DNA from: Theodoxus fluviatilis | Lineage: Eukaryota; Mollusca; Gastropoda; Cycloneritida; Neritidae | Direction: 5' to 3' | NCBI GenBank assembly: GCA_034096865.1 | Contig: JAWQFJ010002778.1 | Span: 1 to 14,522 of the forward strand | Length of the DNA: 14,522 nt | Shown here: piece after piece, positions 1 to 7,729 of the stretch | Layout of the letters: every line of letters starts with the position of its first letter | Numbering within the stretch: the first letter of the stretch is position 1 | Notes under the pieces: generated by a model | Databases searched by the model: none | The model's input: the letters and a program-made list of their open reading frames with translations, nothing else | What the model was told of the DNA's origin: nothing | Position numbers and translations under genes: made by a program

Positions 1-324
1 CTTTTCTTTTGACTTTTATTATTGATTAAACTTGTCATTGAATTGAACTCACTCCTCAGTTGTCTATTTTTGTTGTTGTTTTCCCCTTTTTCACATTATT
101 TATGGTTGCAGGAACATGGTGGCTGGGTTTTGTATGAAAACTCGTGGCTAGTAGTCTATAATAGTCTAGGATAAAGATTATTCATATTGACACACCACTC
201 ATCACGCCACAGGCAGTATGTCAGTCTGATCTTCCAAAATCTCCAGATAAGCCTATTATCACCTTAAAAAATTGTAACCTTGAGCATTACCTGTCCTGGT
301 CTCCTGTACACTTATTTTACTACA
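1..324. other. AT-rich unique sequence, no gene seen
   Basis: No tandem repeat, coding exon with splice borders or transposon end could be recognised here. It leads directly into the 18-bp minisatellite. Confidence 0.5.
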
Positions 325-774
325 CCTTTGTGTCTCACTACGCCTTTGTGTCTCACTACACCTGTGTGTCTCACTACACCTTTGTGTCTCACTACACATT
401 TGTGTCTCACTACGCCTTTGTGTCTCACTACACCTTTGTGTCTCACTACGCCTTTGTGTCTCACTACGCCTTCGTGTCTCACTAGGCCTACGTGTCTCAC
501 TACGCCTATGTGTCTCACTATGTCTTTGTGTCTCACTACGCCTTTGTGTCTCACTACGCCTTTGTGTCTCACTACACCTTTGTGTCTCACTACGCCTTTG
601 TGTCTCACTACGCCTTTGTGTCTCACTACGCCTTTGTGTCTCACTACGCCTTCGTGTCTCACTACGCCTACGTGTCTCACTACGCCTACGTGTCTAACTA
701 TGCCTACGTGTCTAACTACGCCTACGTGTCTAACTACGCCTACGTGTCTAACTACGCCTACGTGTCTAACTACA
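325..774. repeat. 18-bp minisatellite, 25 copies
   Basis: The unit is CCTTTGTGTCTCACTACG, and 25 head-to-tail copies fit exactly (450 bp). Variants are ordered along the array: CCTTTG...TCTCAC units dominate the left and centre, while the last five or so units are CCTACG...TCTAAC. This suggests local homogenisation and growth at the right end. Because 18 is a multiple of three and the unit lacks stops in several frames, long open frames (LCLTTP repeats and their antisense) run through it. They show no start context, domain or splice sites and are not called as genes. Confidence 0.95.
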
Positions 775-823
775 CCTTCTCCCTCCCTCTCTCTCTCCTC
801 CCCAACCTTCTCTTTCCCTTCAC

Positions 824-927
824 TGCATCTCTAGTCTCAATAATCCCTTGGCTGTTCAGACGTCTGAGGCAGTCATTGGAACGGCCGCGGGTCTGTCTGC
901 TGGAAGACTGGGTAGGGGAGCTGGATT
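824..927 (-). CDS. possible isolated exon (weak)
   Basis: Between two repeat arrays lies a short non-repetitive, GC-balanced block. On the minus strand a good 3' splice-site look-alike (pyrimidine-rich, ending CACAG) precedes an open frame rich in Ser and Arg (ESSSPTQSSSRQTRGRSN...). The frame would end at a mediocre GCA|GTGAAG donor. The phase would be 1 at the acceptor. No domain is recognisable and no partner exon was found in the window. It could equally be chance sequence, and the plus strand is also open here because of the neighbouring arrays. Confidence 0.18.
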
Positions 928-954
928 CTGTGAAAAGACAACGGGAGAACTTCA

Positions 955-1090
955 TCAGTCAATCAGTCAGTCATGGTAATCGGTCAGTCAGTCACACTGG
1001 TCAGTCACTCATAATAATCAGTGGAGAGTCACAGTGGCCAGTAAGTCACAGTGGCCACCAATAAGTCAGTCACAGCTGTTAGTCACTCAC
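955..1090. repeat. degenerate CAGT-rich simple repeat
   Basis: The block is built from imperfect CAGT/GTCA tetramers (CAGTCAATCAGTCAGTCATG, then AGTCACAGTGGCCA twice). It has no fixed long period and looks like a decayed microsatellite. Confidence 0.7.
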
Positions 1091-1131
1091 TCTCCAACTT
1101 CCAGTTCCAGTTCAAATCTCTGTCCCAATTT

Positions 1132-1395
1132 CAGTTTCCTTCCCAACCAATTTGATCTCCCAACCCAGGTTTCCGTCCCAGTCCCAGTTTCTGTCCCAAC
1201 CCAGGTTTCCGTCCCAGTCCCAGTTTCTGTCCCAACCCAGGTTTCCGTCCCAGTCCCAGTTTCTGTTCCAACCCAGGTTTCCATCCCAGTCCAATTTGAT
1301 CTCACAACCCAGGTTTCCGTCCCAGTCCAAGTTTCTGTCCTGACCCAGGTTTCCGTCCCAGTCCCAGTTTCTGTCCCAATCCCAATCCCCCTCCC
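1132..1395. repeat. 36-bp minisatellite, about 7 copies
   Basis: The marker GGTTTCC[GA]TCCCAGTCC recurs at 1168, 1204, 1240, 1276, 1312 and 1348, exactly 36 bp apart. A 6-bp sub-period (TCCCAG/TTCTG-like hexamers) underlies it. One unit (1276-1311) carries AATTTGATCTCAC in place of the usual motif, matching the AATTTGATCTCCC found just before the first full unit. This points to unequal exchange. Frames on both strands stay open (VSVPVPVSVPTQ and its antisense) only because the period is divisible by three. Confidence 0.9.
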
Positions 1396-1481
1396 TGTCC
1401 CAGTGTTAGTCCCAGCCCAAATGTTTACCGTCCCTAAAACAGGAGGATGAAGGGACAGGCTGACACCTACCAGTCGGCGTA

Positions 1482-1494
1482 CATACACACACAC

Positions 1495-1528
<34 letters not shown>

Positions 1529-1612
1529 ACACACACACACACTCTCACACACACACACACTCACACACACATACACACACACTCACACACATACACACTC
1601 ACACACACACAC
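1482..1612. repeat. (CA)n microsatellite with CACT/CATA interruptions
   Basis: An almost pure AC dinucleotide tract with periodic T interruptions (CACACTCACACAC). It abuts the left end of the MITE-like element. A second CA tract abuts that element's right end, on the same strand. Confidence 0.97.
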
Positions 1613-1861
1613 GAATGCATGGGTGCTGGACGTTTCGCCCCAATTGCGACATTCGGAACGTCGTTTACAGGGCTGCCTACCCTCCTTTTTCGATTTCAGT
1701 ATTACCAAGTTCCAATTTCCGTATTTCAGTTCCGATTTCAGTATTAAACCGTGCGACAGTGCAAGAAAACAAAGCAACTTTAATCATTAACCAGGGACCA
1801 AAAGATAAAACAAAACATACCTGATTTTATGTACACTATATACAATAGTTCTGCAGCTTGT

Positions 1862-2518
1862 TTACTGTGACAAAGACTGGTAGTAAGCACTTTTCAGGCC
1901 TTTCAGGTCTTTGACACTGTAGTTTCTGTCAAGGGCTTGTCCAGGCCTGGACTTGGCTACCACCAAGGCCTCCAAGGTGTCGGATCCCATGCTGCCTCTG
2001 AAGTGTGTTTTGTTCTTTCTCACGACTGAGAAAATGCGCTCACAGTGAGCTGATGAGTGAGGGATTGTCATTATGGCAAGCATAACCATGGGGAGTTGTG
2101 GGAAGAGGAGGTCTTCCCCTACACCTACACTCAGTTTGTCCAATGCCGCCATTGGGAGGTTCAGTTCTACTGTCAAGTCTACCATCATCGCCTCAGCTCG
2201 AATTACGTCGATGTCGATTTGGGACACTTTCGAAGGAGGCGGTGTAAAATATTCACTGATAGGTTTTTGCACTGCTGCGACCTTCTCCTCATTTTTCTTC
2301 ACATGCTTTGGGCCTTCAACATGCCTTTCGATATCGTTGACGCCACCACTGGAGATGCTGAACTGGTTATCACAAGTCGTACATTTGACAGTGGAGTCAG
2401 TGGTGCCGCGGACTATAAATGGATACTTCTCCGTGTACGCTGGAATGTAGACCTGCGACCTCCGCTGTTTCTTCGATAATTCAGAAACACAATCGCTTGG
2501 CTTTCGTTTTGACGCCAT
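1862..2518 (-). CDS. hAT transposase derivative: BED-type zinc finger plus dimerisation motif, no catalytic core
   Basis: Starting at ATG 2518, which has an excellent context (AACAATGG), the frame is open for 218 codons; an upstream ATG at 2539 would add seven. Numbering from that upstream ATG, a basic N-terminus is followed by a C2H2 BED/TTF-like finger (C53, C56, H73, H79). A linker (QKPISEYF) and the beginning of the transposase N-terminal helices (AEAMMVDLTVELNLPMAALD, about 115-134) come next. The sequence then jumps directly to the C-terminal hAT dimerisation block (PHSSAHCERIFSVVRKN, 160-176; THFRG...LEALVVAKS, 178-197). Related proteins run to roughly 600-700 aa with an RNase H-like DDE core in between. 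Here that core is absent, yet the frame was kept across the join near residue 136-142. It cannot transpose by itself but could bind element DNA and dimerise. No AATAAA was seen before the element's end. Confidence 0.85.
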   Translation of the reverse strand: MASKRKPSDCVSELSKKQRRSQVYIPAYTEKYPFIVRGTTDSTVKCTTCDNQFSISSGGVNDIERHVEGPKHVKKNEEKVAAVQKPISEYFTPPPSKVSQIDIDVIRAEAMMVDLTVELNLPMAALDKLSVGVGEDLLFPQLPMVMLAIMTIPHSSAHCERIFSVVRKNKTHFRGSMGSDTLEALVVAKSRPGQALDRNYSVKDLKGLKSAYYQSLSQ

Positions 2519-2596
2519 TGTTGCACATGAACACTGCACATACCGGCACTCTCTGGAAAATCACTTCGTGCGTTGCGCTTGTGCACTGTACGAAAA

Positions 2597-2647
2597 TGAC
2601 GTCACTCGCCAATTTTCGGAAATATTTTCGCGCGCTGCGCCTGCGCA
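2597..2647 (-). promoter_or_regulatory. putative hAT promoter: CRE and NRF1-like sites
   Basis: A perfect palindromic cAMP-response element TGACGTCA (2597-2604) lies about 80 bp upstream of the start codon. A TGCGCAGGCGCA site (minus strand, 2636-2647) close to the NRF1 consensus lies about 120 bp upstream. The interval is locally GC-rich (CGCGCGCTGCGCCTGCGC) in an otherwise AT-rich element, as in TATA-less promoters. Function is inferred from motif match only. Confidence 0.45.
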
Positions 2648-3025
2648 TTACAGAACAAACCCATTCGGCAATCATCAGTAGACTGGTTCGGAAAACAATT
2701 CGGGCACAGCCACAGGCCAACGATTTTGGAAATTATTTTATTATAGTTTTTATTTTGATATTTCCGGAACGCAAAATAAACTCCCGTATTTTCCGGAACG
2801 CTTGCCGATTTTTCTAAATTTCCGGACAAAATACGGAATTTCCGTACGGGTAGGCAGGCCTGCGTTTAGCTAAGATCTGGCCGCGTTAATGTATCTGCAT
2901 TTTGTGACAAACGTCTTGCTCGGCGGTACTGTACTCCATGCACCTTAACTGTGCGCGTGATTCGGGTGTAATCTTAAGCTAAACGTTCCGAATGGGGGCG
3001 AAACGTCCATGACCCGAACGCATGC

Positions 3026-3282
3026 GTGCACACACACACAAAGATACACTTACACACAAACTCACATACATACACACACAAACACACACAGACACTCACA
3101 CAAGCACACAGACACTCACACACACACACACAAGCACACAGACACACACACACACATAGACACACACAAGCACACAGACACACACAAGCACACAAACAGA
3201 CACTCACACACACACATACACACACTCACACACACATACACACACACACTCAAACACACACACACGCACACTACAACACTCA
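3026..3282. repeat. (CA)n microsatellite with GACACT and AAGC interruptions
   Basis: A long CA-rich tract with repeated CACAGACACTCACACAAG-type higher-order units. It begins at the right end of the MITE-like element. Histidine/threonine-rich open frames in it are artefacts. Confidence 0.97.
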
Positions 3283-3346
3283 TGCACACTACTGCAAATT
3301 CACTGCAGATTAACCAGCCAAGTTCACTTGCCAAATCAGATGCCGT

Positions 3347-3513
3347 GGCCCACCAGCTTGTGTGGCCCGCCAGCTTGTGTGGCCCGCCAGCTTGTGTGGC
3401 CCGCCAGCTTGTGTGGCCCGCCAGCTTGTGTGGCCTGCCAGCTTGTGTGGCCCGCCAGCTTGTGTGGCCCGCCAGCTTGTGTGGCCTGCCAGCTTGTGTG
3501 GCCTGCCAGCTTG
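3347..3513. repeat. 17-bp minisatellite, about 10 copies
   Basis: The unit is GGCCCGCCAGCTTGTGT, with GGCCTGCC and GGCCCACC variants. Nine full copies and one partial copy fit exactly at 17-bp spacing. Because 17 is not divisible by three, the three frames rotate through one another. All stay open, giving 17-residue protein repeats on both strands that have no gene meaning. Confidence 0.95.
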
Positions 3514-4140
3514 GCCGTCTTTTGCACACCTCTCTCCTCGGACAAGTCCATTAGTGTGGCCCGTCAACGGAAACTTTTTCAACCCATCTCTACAGGCAGC
3601 AAGAGCACACTGCATAACCCGTCTTGTTGCTTTCATTCAGACAATACGATACAATCTAGTGACACTTTAAGAAATGGAGAAAAAAACTCTTTGGAGGAAT
3701 AAAACAATTTATTTAAATCACTGATGCCCAACCCCGCGCAAGTCAACATCCACGAGGGGGACACTACAAGGTACCTCAGCGGGATCACGAGTTGATTAAC
3801 GTGGCAGACACCAACAAAGTCAACATGAACAAACAGTGGAGAGTTTCAGTTGGCAGACATCATGAGAAGAGCGCATGTGTCTTTGATCGAAGCACACACT
3901 GAGTGAACTGCAGTTAACAATGGGGCGTTTGCAGTTTAGTGTCCATCTGCATCTTCCCAAGATGCATGCTGTCAAGTGTCCATACACACATATATGAGAT
4001 GTGGGGTGTCTAGTGTCTCGTCAACTAAAATACACAAGATGTTTGCTGAGCTGAACACAAGATTAAATGTACTGGGCACACACAGCACAGCAACTATACA
4101 AACTGGAGTTGTGTTGACATAAGGGGCACACACTGTAAAC
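3514..4140. other. non-coding sequence between repeats; contains a dispersed-repeat copy and a minus-strand AATAAA
   Basis: Positions 3518-3560 resemble 12048-12090 (both contain CTCTCCTC, GTCCA[TC]TAGTGTG and CCC), so this is a dispersed repeat. AATAAA on the minus strand (3708-3713) is a possible distal polyadenylation signal for the RING gene ending at 6014. No exon or transposon end was recognised in the remainder. Confidence 0.45.
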
Positions 4141-4149
4141 ACTAACACA

Positions 4150-4405
4150 TTGGGCACAGTAACACACAGGCTGGACAAAGTGACACACAAGAGACAGTGG
4201 GACACACAATAGAGGTGGGACACACAGGACAGTGGGACACACAAAAGAGTGGGACACACAAGAGACAGTGAGACGCACAAGAGACTGGGACACACAAGAG
4301 ACGGTGGGACACACAAGAGACAGTGGGACACACTAGACAGGCAGTGGGGCACACTAGACAGGCAGTGGGGCACACTTGACACAGTGACACATATTCGACA
4401 CACAC
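4150..4405. repeat. degenerate GGGACACACAAGAGACAGT repeat
   Basis: A dozen or so imperfect units of about 15-24 bp built on GTGGGACACACAAGAGACA, with length variants (GGACAGT, AAAAGAGT, CTAGACAGGCA). It runs directly into the 91-bp satellite, whose unit also consists of degenerate GACACAC motifs. The satellite may have been amplified from this sequence. Confidence 0.85.
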
Positions 4406-4409
4406 ACTA

Positions 4410-5303
4410 GGCACGTACAATGGACATAGACAAACACACAGTAAAACATGTTGTAGACAAGCCCACTTGACACATAGCAGACACACGTTGACACACACTG
4501 GGCACTTACAATGGACACACACAGTAAAACATGTTGTAGACACATCCACTTGACACATAGCAGACACACATTGACACACACTGGGCACTTACAATGGACA
4601 CAGACAAACACACAGTAAAACATGTTGTAGACAAGCCCACTTGACACATAGCAGACACACATTGACACACACTGGGCACTTACAATGGACACAGACAAAC
4701 ACACAGTAAAACATGTTGTAGACAAGCCCACTTGACACATAGCAGACACACGTTGACACACACTGGGCACTTACAATGGACACAGACAAACACACAGTAA
4801 AACATGTTGTAGACAAGCCCACTTGACACATAGCAGACACACGTTGACACACACTGGGCACTTACAATGGACACAGACAAACACACAGTAAAACATGTTG
4901 TAGACACACCCACTTGACACATAGCAGACACACGTTGACACACACTGGGCACTTACAATGGACACAGACAAACACACAGTAAAACATGTTGTAGACACAC
5001 CCACTTGACACATAGCAGACACACGTTGACACACACTGGGCACTTACAATGGACACAGACAAACACACAGTAAAACATGTTGTAGACACACCCACTTGAC
5101 ACGTAGCAGACACACATTGACACACACTGGGCACTTACAATGGACACAAACACACAGTAAAACATGTTGTAAACACACCCACTTGACACATAGCAGACAC
5201 ACATTGACACACACTGGGCACTTACAATGGACACAAACACACAGTAAAACATGTTGTAGACAAGCCCACTTGACACGTAGCAGACACACACAGGGCACTC
5301 TGG
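4410..5303. repeat. 91-bp satellite, 10 copies
   Basis: The marker GGCAC[TG]TACAATGGACA begins copies at 4410, 4501, 4584, 4675, 4766, 4857, 4948, 5039, 5130 and 5217. Lengths are 91, 83, 91, 91, 91, 91, 91, 91, 87 and 77 bp; the short copies lack part of CAGACAAACAC. Each unit holds AAAACATGTTGTA, a 10-bp palindrome AAACATGTTT-like core, followed by ACTTGACAC. Copies 1, 3-5 and 10 read GACAAGCCCAC; copies 6-9 read ACACACCCAC and copy 2 ACACATCCAC, so the variants come in blocks. Minus-strand open frames of 90 codons recur every unit because 91 is not divisible by three. Confidence 0.97.
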
Positions 5304-5721
5304 ACAAGCTGACAACAAGAGGTACAAAATGTTCACACACACAGCACAGGGGAAAGTTCAGGGTGTACTGCAACTAAAAACACAGTCACTACATAGGTAC
5401 CACTGACAACATCAAAAACAAGAAAACCTACAATGTCCAACTGACAGCCTAAACTTACACACACACACACAACATAATAATGCAAATAATGCACAACAAA
5501 ACATTTGGTTGTTTCCCCCAGATTCAAACATTCAATTTTTTTAAAAGGACATGGAACCAAAAAAAGGTTTCCTTTTTAATGCCTAACAACAGCATCCCTA
5601 CATTTCGGCTGACTAAATGTATTTTATCCTGCTCCTTCTGAAAACCACCCCAGCCAATAGCACAGGAATCCATTGCATGAGACACCAAGTTCATCCAACT
5701 GATACACGCAGCAATCGCTCT
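5304..5721. other. non-repetitive sequence, probable 3' untranslated or downstream DNA of the RING gene
   Basis: No coding frame is convincing. On the minus strand the variant polyadenylation signal ATTAAA lies at 5575-5580, about 440 nt after the stop codon at 6014-6016. It is the nearest candidate end for the RING gene transcript. Confidence 0.4.
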
Positions 5722-6030
5722 ATCGCTTGAGTGCAGGTAGCAATGACAATATCCCTCGAAGCGCAGGCAGCAATAATTTTATCCCTCGAGTGCACGCAGC
5801 AATAGTTCTATCCCTTGAGTTCACGCAGCAAGAAGAATATCCCTCAAAGTGCAGGCAGCATTAATATTATCCGTTGAGTGCATGCTGCAATATCAATATC
5901 CCTCAAAATGCAAGCAGCATTAATATTATCCGTTGAGTGCACGCAGCAAGAACAATATCCCTCAAAGTGCAGGCAGCAACAATATTAACCCTTGAGTGCA
6001 TGAGGCAACAGCTTTATCCCTGAAGGGCGG
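5722..6030. repeat. 29-30-bp tandem repeat in the 3' end of the RING gene, about 10.5 copies
   Basis: Units starting ATCC[CG]T recur at 5722, 5751, 5781, 5810, 5839, 5869, 5898, 5928, 5957, 5987 and 6016, alternating 29 and 30 bp. From 5839 on two subtypes alternate (ATCCCTCAAA...GCAGGCAGC and ATCCGTTGAG...GCACGCAGC), giving a 59-bp higher-order period. The last unit (6016-) overlaps the final codons and stop codon of the RING exon, read on the minus strand. Confidence 0.9.
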
Positions 6031-6106
6031 GAAACTCATCGGGAAGCAAGGCATAGTTGCGGCAGTTGGGGCAGGTACGATCGTTGTCCAGCCACTTCCG
6101 TATGCA
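6014..6106 (-). CDS. terminal coding exon of a RING-finger protein (probable E3 ubiquitin ligase)
   Basis: On the minus strand a strong acceptor (TCTGTTTCTGTTGCAG) is followed at 6106 by 30 codons and TAA (6014-6016). The exon starts in phase 0. The peptide begins CIRKWLDNDRTCPNCR and continues NYALLPDEFPALQG. This is the second half of a RING-H2/HC finger: Cys, then x10, then CPxC, with the usual Trp and Leu of the E2-binding helix and the Pro before the last Cys. RING domains coordinate two zinc ions and recruit ubiquitin-loaded E2. The first zinc ligands must come from an upstream exon that I could not find. The short acidic-hydrophobic tail after the RING recalls TTC3/DZIP3-like proteins, as do the upstream exons, but this assignment is from memory of the family and is tentative. 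Confidence 0.85.
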   Translation of the reverse strand, partial: CIRKWLDNDRTCPNCRNYALLPDEFPALQG

Positions 6107-6149
6107 CTGCAACAGAAACAGATGTCACAATATGACAGCAGGAATGCAT

Positions 6150-6276
6150 TAACACACGCACGCACACACAAAAATACTCACACACATAAACACCACAAAC
6201 ACAAACACATGCACACACACACACACACACATGCACACACATGCACACACACGCACACACACGCACACACTCACTT
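6150..6276. repeat. (CA)n microsatellite with GCAC/ATGCAC interruptions
   Basis: A CA-rich tract with CACGCAC and CATGCACACA interruptions, just upstream (minus-strand sense) of the terminal RING exon and inside the preceding intron. His/Thr-rich frames across it are spurious. Confidence 0.95.
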
Positions 6277-6593
6277 GCACGTGCCCAAACATACAGACTG
6301 ACAGTGACAAGAACTCAGCCAGACATACAGGTATACATTCACTGTTTCTTGTCACACAGGAGCCAGCCTGAGTTGACTTGTCTGCTAAGCAAAAAGTTAA
6401 GTCGGTCTATCACAGAAACAGGCACCGCCCACACCAGAGCAGTCCAGAGAGCGTTCAATTCGATAGAATCCCCACAGAAACCTCGGCTACAAATGCTGCT
6501 GTGGAGACAGCAGGCCTGGCAAGCATTCAAGATAAAAGATGATGTTCTGCAATTAAAATTTGGTCATTCAGGATGACTGTTCACGGATCATGT
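6277..6593. other. intronic sequence, no gene recognised
   Basis: A minus-strand open frame here has several cysteines (CQACCLHSSICSRGFCGDS) but lacks RING ligand spacing and convincing splice borders. The plus-strand frame is a read-through of the CA tract. No repeat structure was identified. Confidence 0.4.
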
Positions 6594-6866
6594 TTGCCAC
6601 TCTCGCTGACTGATTTGCTGTTTTGCCACTCTCGCTCACTGATTTGCTGTTTTGCCACTCTCGCTCACTGATTTGCTGTTATGCCACTCTCGCTCACTGA
6701 TTTGCTGTTTTGCCACTCTCGCTCACTGATGTGCTGTTTTGCCACTCTCGCTCACTGATTTGCTGTTTTGCCACTCTCGCTCACTGATTTGCCCACTGAT
6801 TTGCTGTTTTGCCACTCTCGCTGACTGATTTGCTGTGTTGCCACTCTCGCTGACTGATTTGCATGC
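6594..6866. repeat. 29-bp minisatellite, about 9 copies
   Basis: The unit begins TTGCCACTCTCGCT[CG]ACTG and continues ATTTGCTGTT. It recurs at 6594, 6623, 6652, 6681, 6710, 6739, 6768, 6809 and 6838. The 41-bp step between 6768 and 6809 is a 12-bp internal partial duplication (CCCACTGATTTG). The units abut with no spacers, so it is not CRISPR-like. Confidence 0.95.
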
Positions 6867-7709
6867 ACCTCACTCACATACCACTCTGTGGCGTCTATCC
6901 TGAACACGCGCCAGCCTACCTATGCATGAGGTGTAATATAACAATAATAATAATAATAAAGTTTATTTATACAGCGCATTTTCATATACATGCTCAAAGT
7001 GATTTTCAGGCATGAAAGACATGAAACATATAAATAATGCCAAACACAAGCACAGTACACATACAATGCATAAGCATACACGTAGACCAAGCCCAAAGCA
7101 ACACAACACAGCGACAACTTGACACAGGTGAAACCAGTAAACCAATAAGACACAGCACACGTACATGGTACCAACACACAAGCCAAACAATTACAGGACC
7201 AACCACAGGCCCCCATATAAAGCACGGCAAGGATGAAAGCCCATCACATATGGCACAAATACGCAGAAAGAGAACACTCCGTACAAGACGATGTAACTGA
7301 AACAATGAAGTCATACACACAAAGCACAATACACTCGAGCAACCAGCAACGAACATGGCAATAGCACACAGGCAAACAATACCCGATGCAGGACAAACAA
7401 TATAACGACATACGAAAGGAGAATGGAAGACATGAATTATAACAACATATATGACCGCACACAGTCAGCATACTCACATAAACAATATCTAATAGGATTA
7501 ACCATATAACTATACACACAAAGCAGGGTACATAAACATGATCCGCAAAATGCACGACATCAGCACACAAACAAACAATAATCAATGCAAGTCCATAGGA
7601 ACACAATTGAATAACATGCAAGATGGTACATAAAGCATGTATGTGGACACCCAAAACTAGCACATGAGTTGCAGTGAGCGTACAATTGTCATCAAAGCCC
7701 AGTCCAAAA

Positions 7710-7725
7710 GGGGGGGGGGGGGGGG
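7710..7725. repeat. 16-bp poly(G) run
   Basis: Sixteen consecutive G directly beyond the LINE ORF stop (7730-7732). Its length may be unreliable in the assembly, and it has quadruplex-forming potential. Confidence 0.9.
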
Positions 7726-7729
7726 AGTA

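Larger units (their letters stand above)
1668..2862 (-). mobile_element. hAT-superfamily DNA transposon, internally deleted (1,195 bp)
   Basis: The ends are CAGGGCTGCCTACCC on the left and the reverse complement of CAGGCCTGCCTACCC on the right: 14 of 15 match, and the CAGGG-type start is usual for hAT. A perfect CGTTTA lies immediately outside both ends, a 6-bp target duplication that is shorter than the usual 8 bp. Subterminal regions carry repeated ATTTCCGTATTT / CCGTATTTTCCGGAA motifs, like transposase-binding repeats. The single gene inside is on the minus strand. A full-length hAT is normally 2.5-4 kb, so this copy has lost its core. The surrounding MITE resumes on each side, which confirms the borders. 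Confidence 0.85.
1611..3028. mobile_element. MITE-like inverted-repeat element, split by a hAT insertion
   Basis: The left arm (1611-1667) contains TGGACGTTTCGCCCC and then ATTCGGAACGT. The right arm (about 2971-3028) contains the reverse complement of both in the same order. The outer ends also match (ACG-ATGC...GGGT). After removing the inserted hAT, the inverted match extends about 15 bp further inwards (TTTAGCTAAGAT against TTTAGCTTAAGAT). The empty element would be about 217 bp, with long imperfect arms and a non-coding centre. It is flanked on both sides by (CA)n on the same strand, as if inserted into or carrying a microsatellite. The left arm has an extra ATTGCGA relative to the right. 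No transposase of its own is seen. Confidence 0.75.

Noticed and set aside
280..1064. Long plus- and minus-strand frames (LCLTTP, YAFVSH, VVRHKG repeats)
   Set aside because: They are translations of the 18-bp minisatellite, whose unit lacks stops in several frames. There are no domains, splice borders or start context.
1034..1494. Frames with VSVPVPVSVPTQ or GTGTETWVGTE repeats
   Set aside because: Produced by the 36-bp repeat on both strands, which is not evidence of a repetitive protein gene.
3009..3702. His/Thr-rich and Cys/Val-rich frames, and RQLVWPASLCGPPACVA repeats
   Set aside because: CA microsatellite and 17-bp minisatellite read in rotating frames on both strands.
4142..5373. 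Series of 90-codon Cys-rich minus-strand frames, looking like a cysteine-rich secreted peptide family
   Set aside because: They repeat exactly every 91 bp and overlap in all frames of the satellite. There is no signal peptide logic or splice structure.
6339..6530. Cys-rich minus-strand peptide CQACCLHSSICSRGFCGDS as the missing RING exon
   Set aside because: The Cys/His spacing does not fit C-x2-C...C-x-H-x2-H. No donor in phase 0 precedes 6106, and a stop interrupts the frame that follows the best acceptor.
6594..6866. CRISPR-like direct repeats of 29 bp
   Set aside because: Units are contiguous with no unique spacers, and the context is eukaryotic.
6920..7663. Several 70-140-codon minus-strand hydrophobic/Cys-rich frames
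   Set aside because: They lie in the T/G-rich 3' untranslated part of the LINE, overlap each other in different frames and show no domain.
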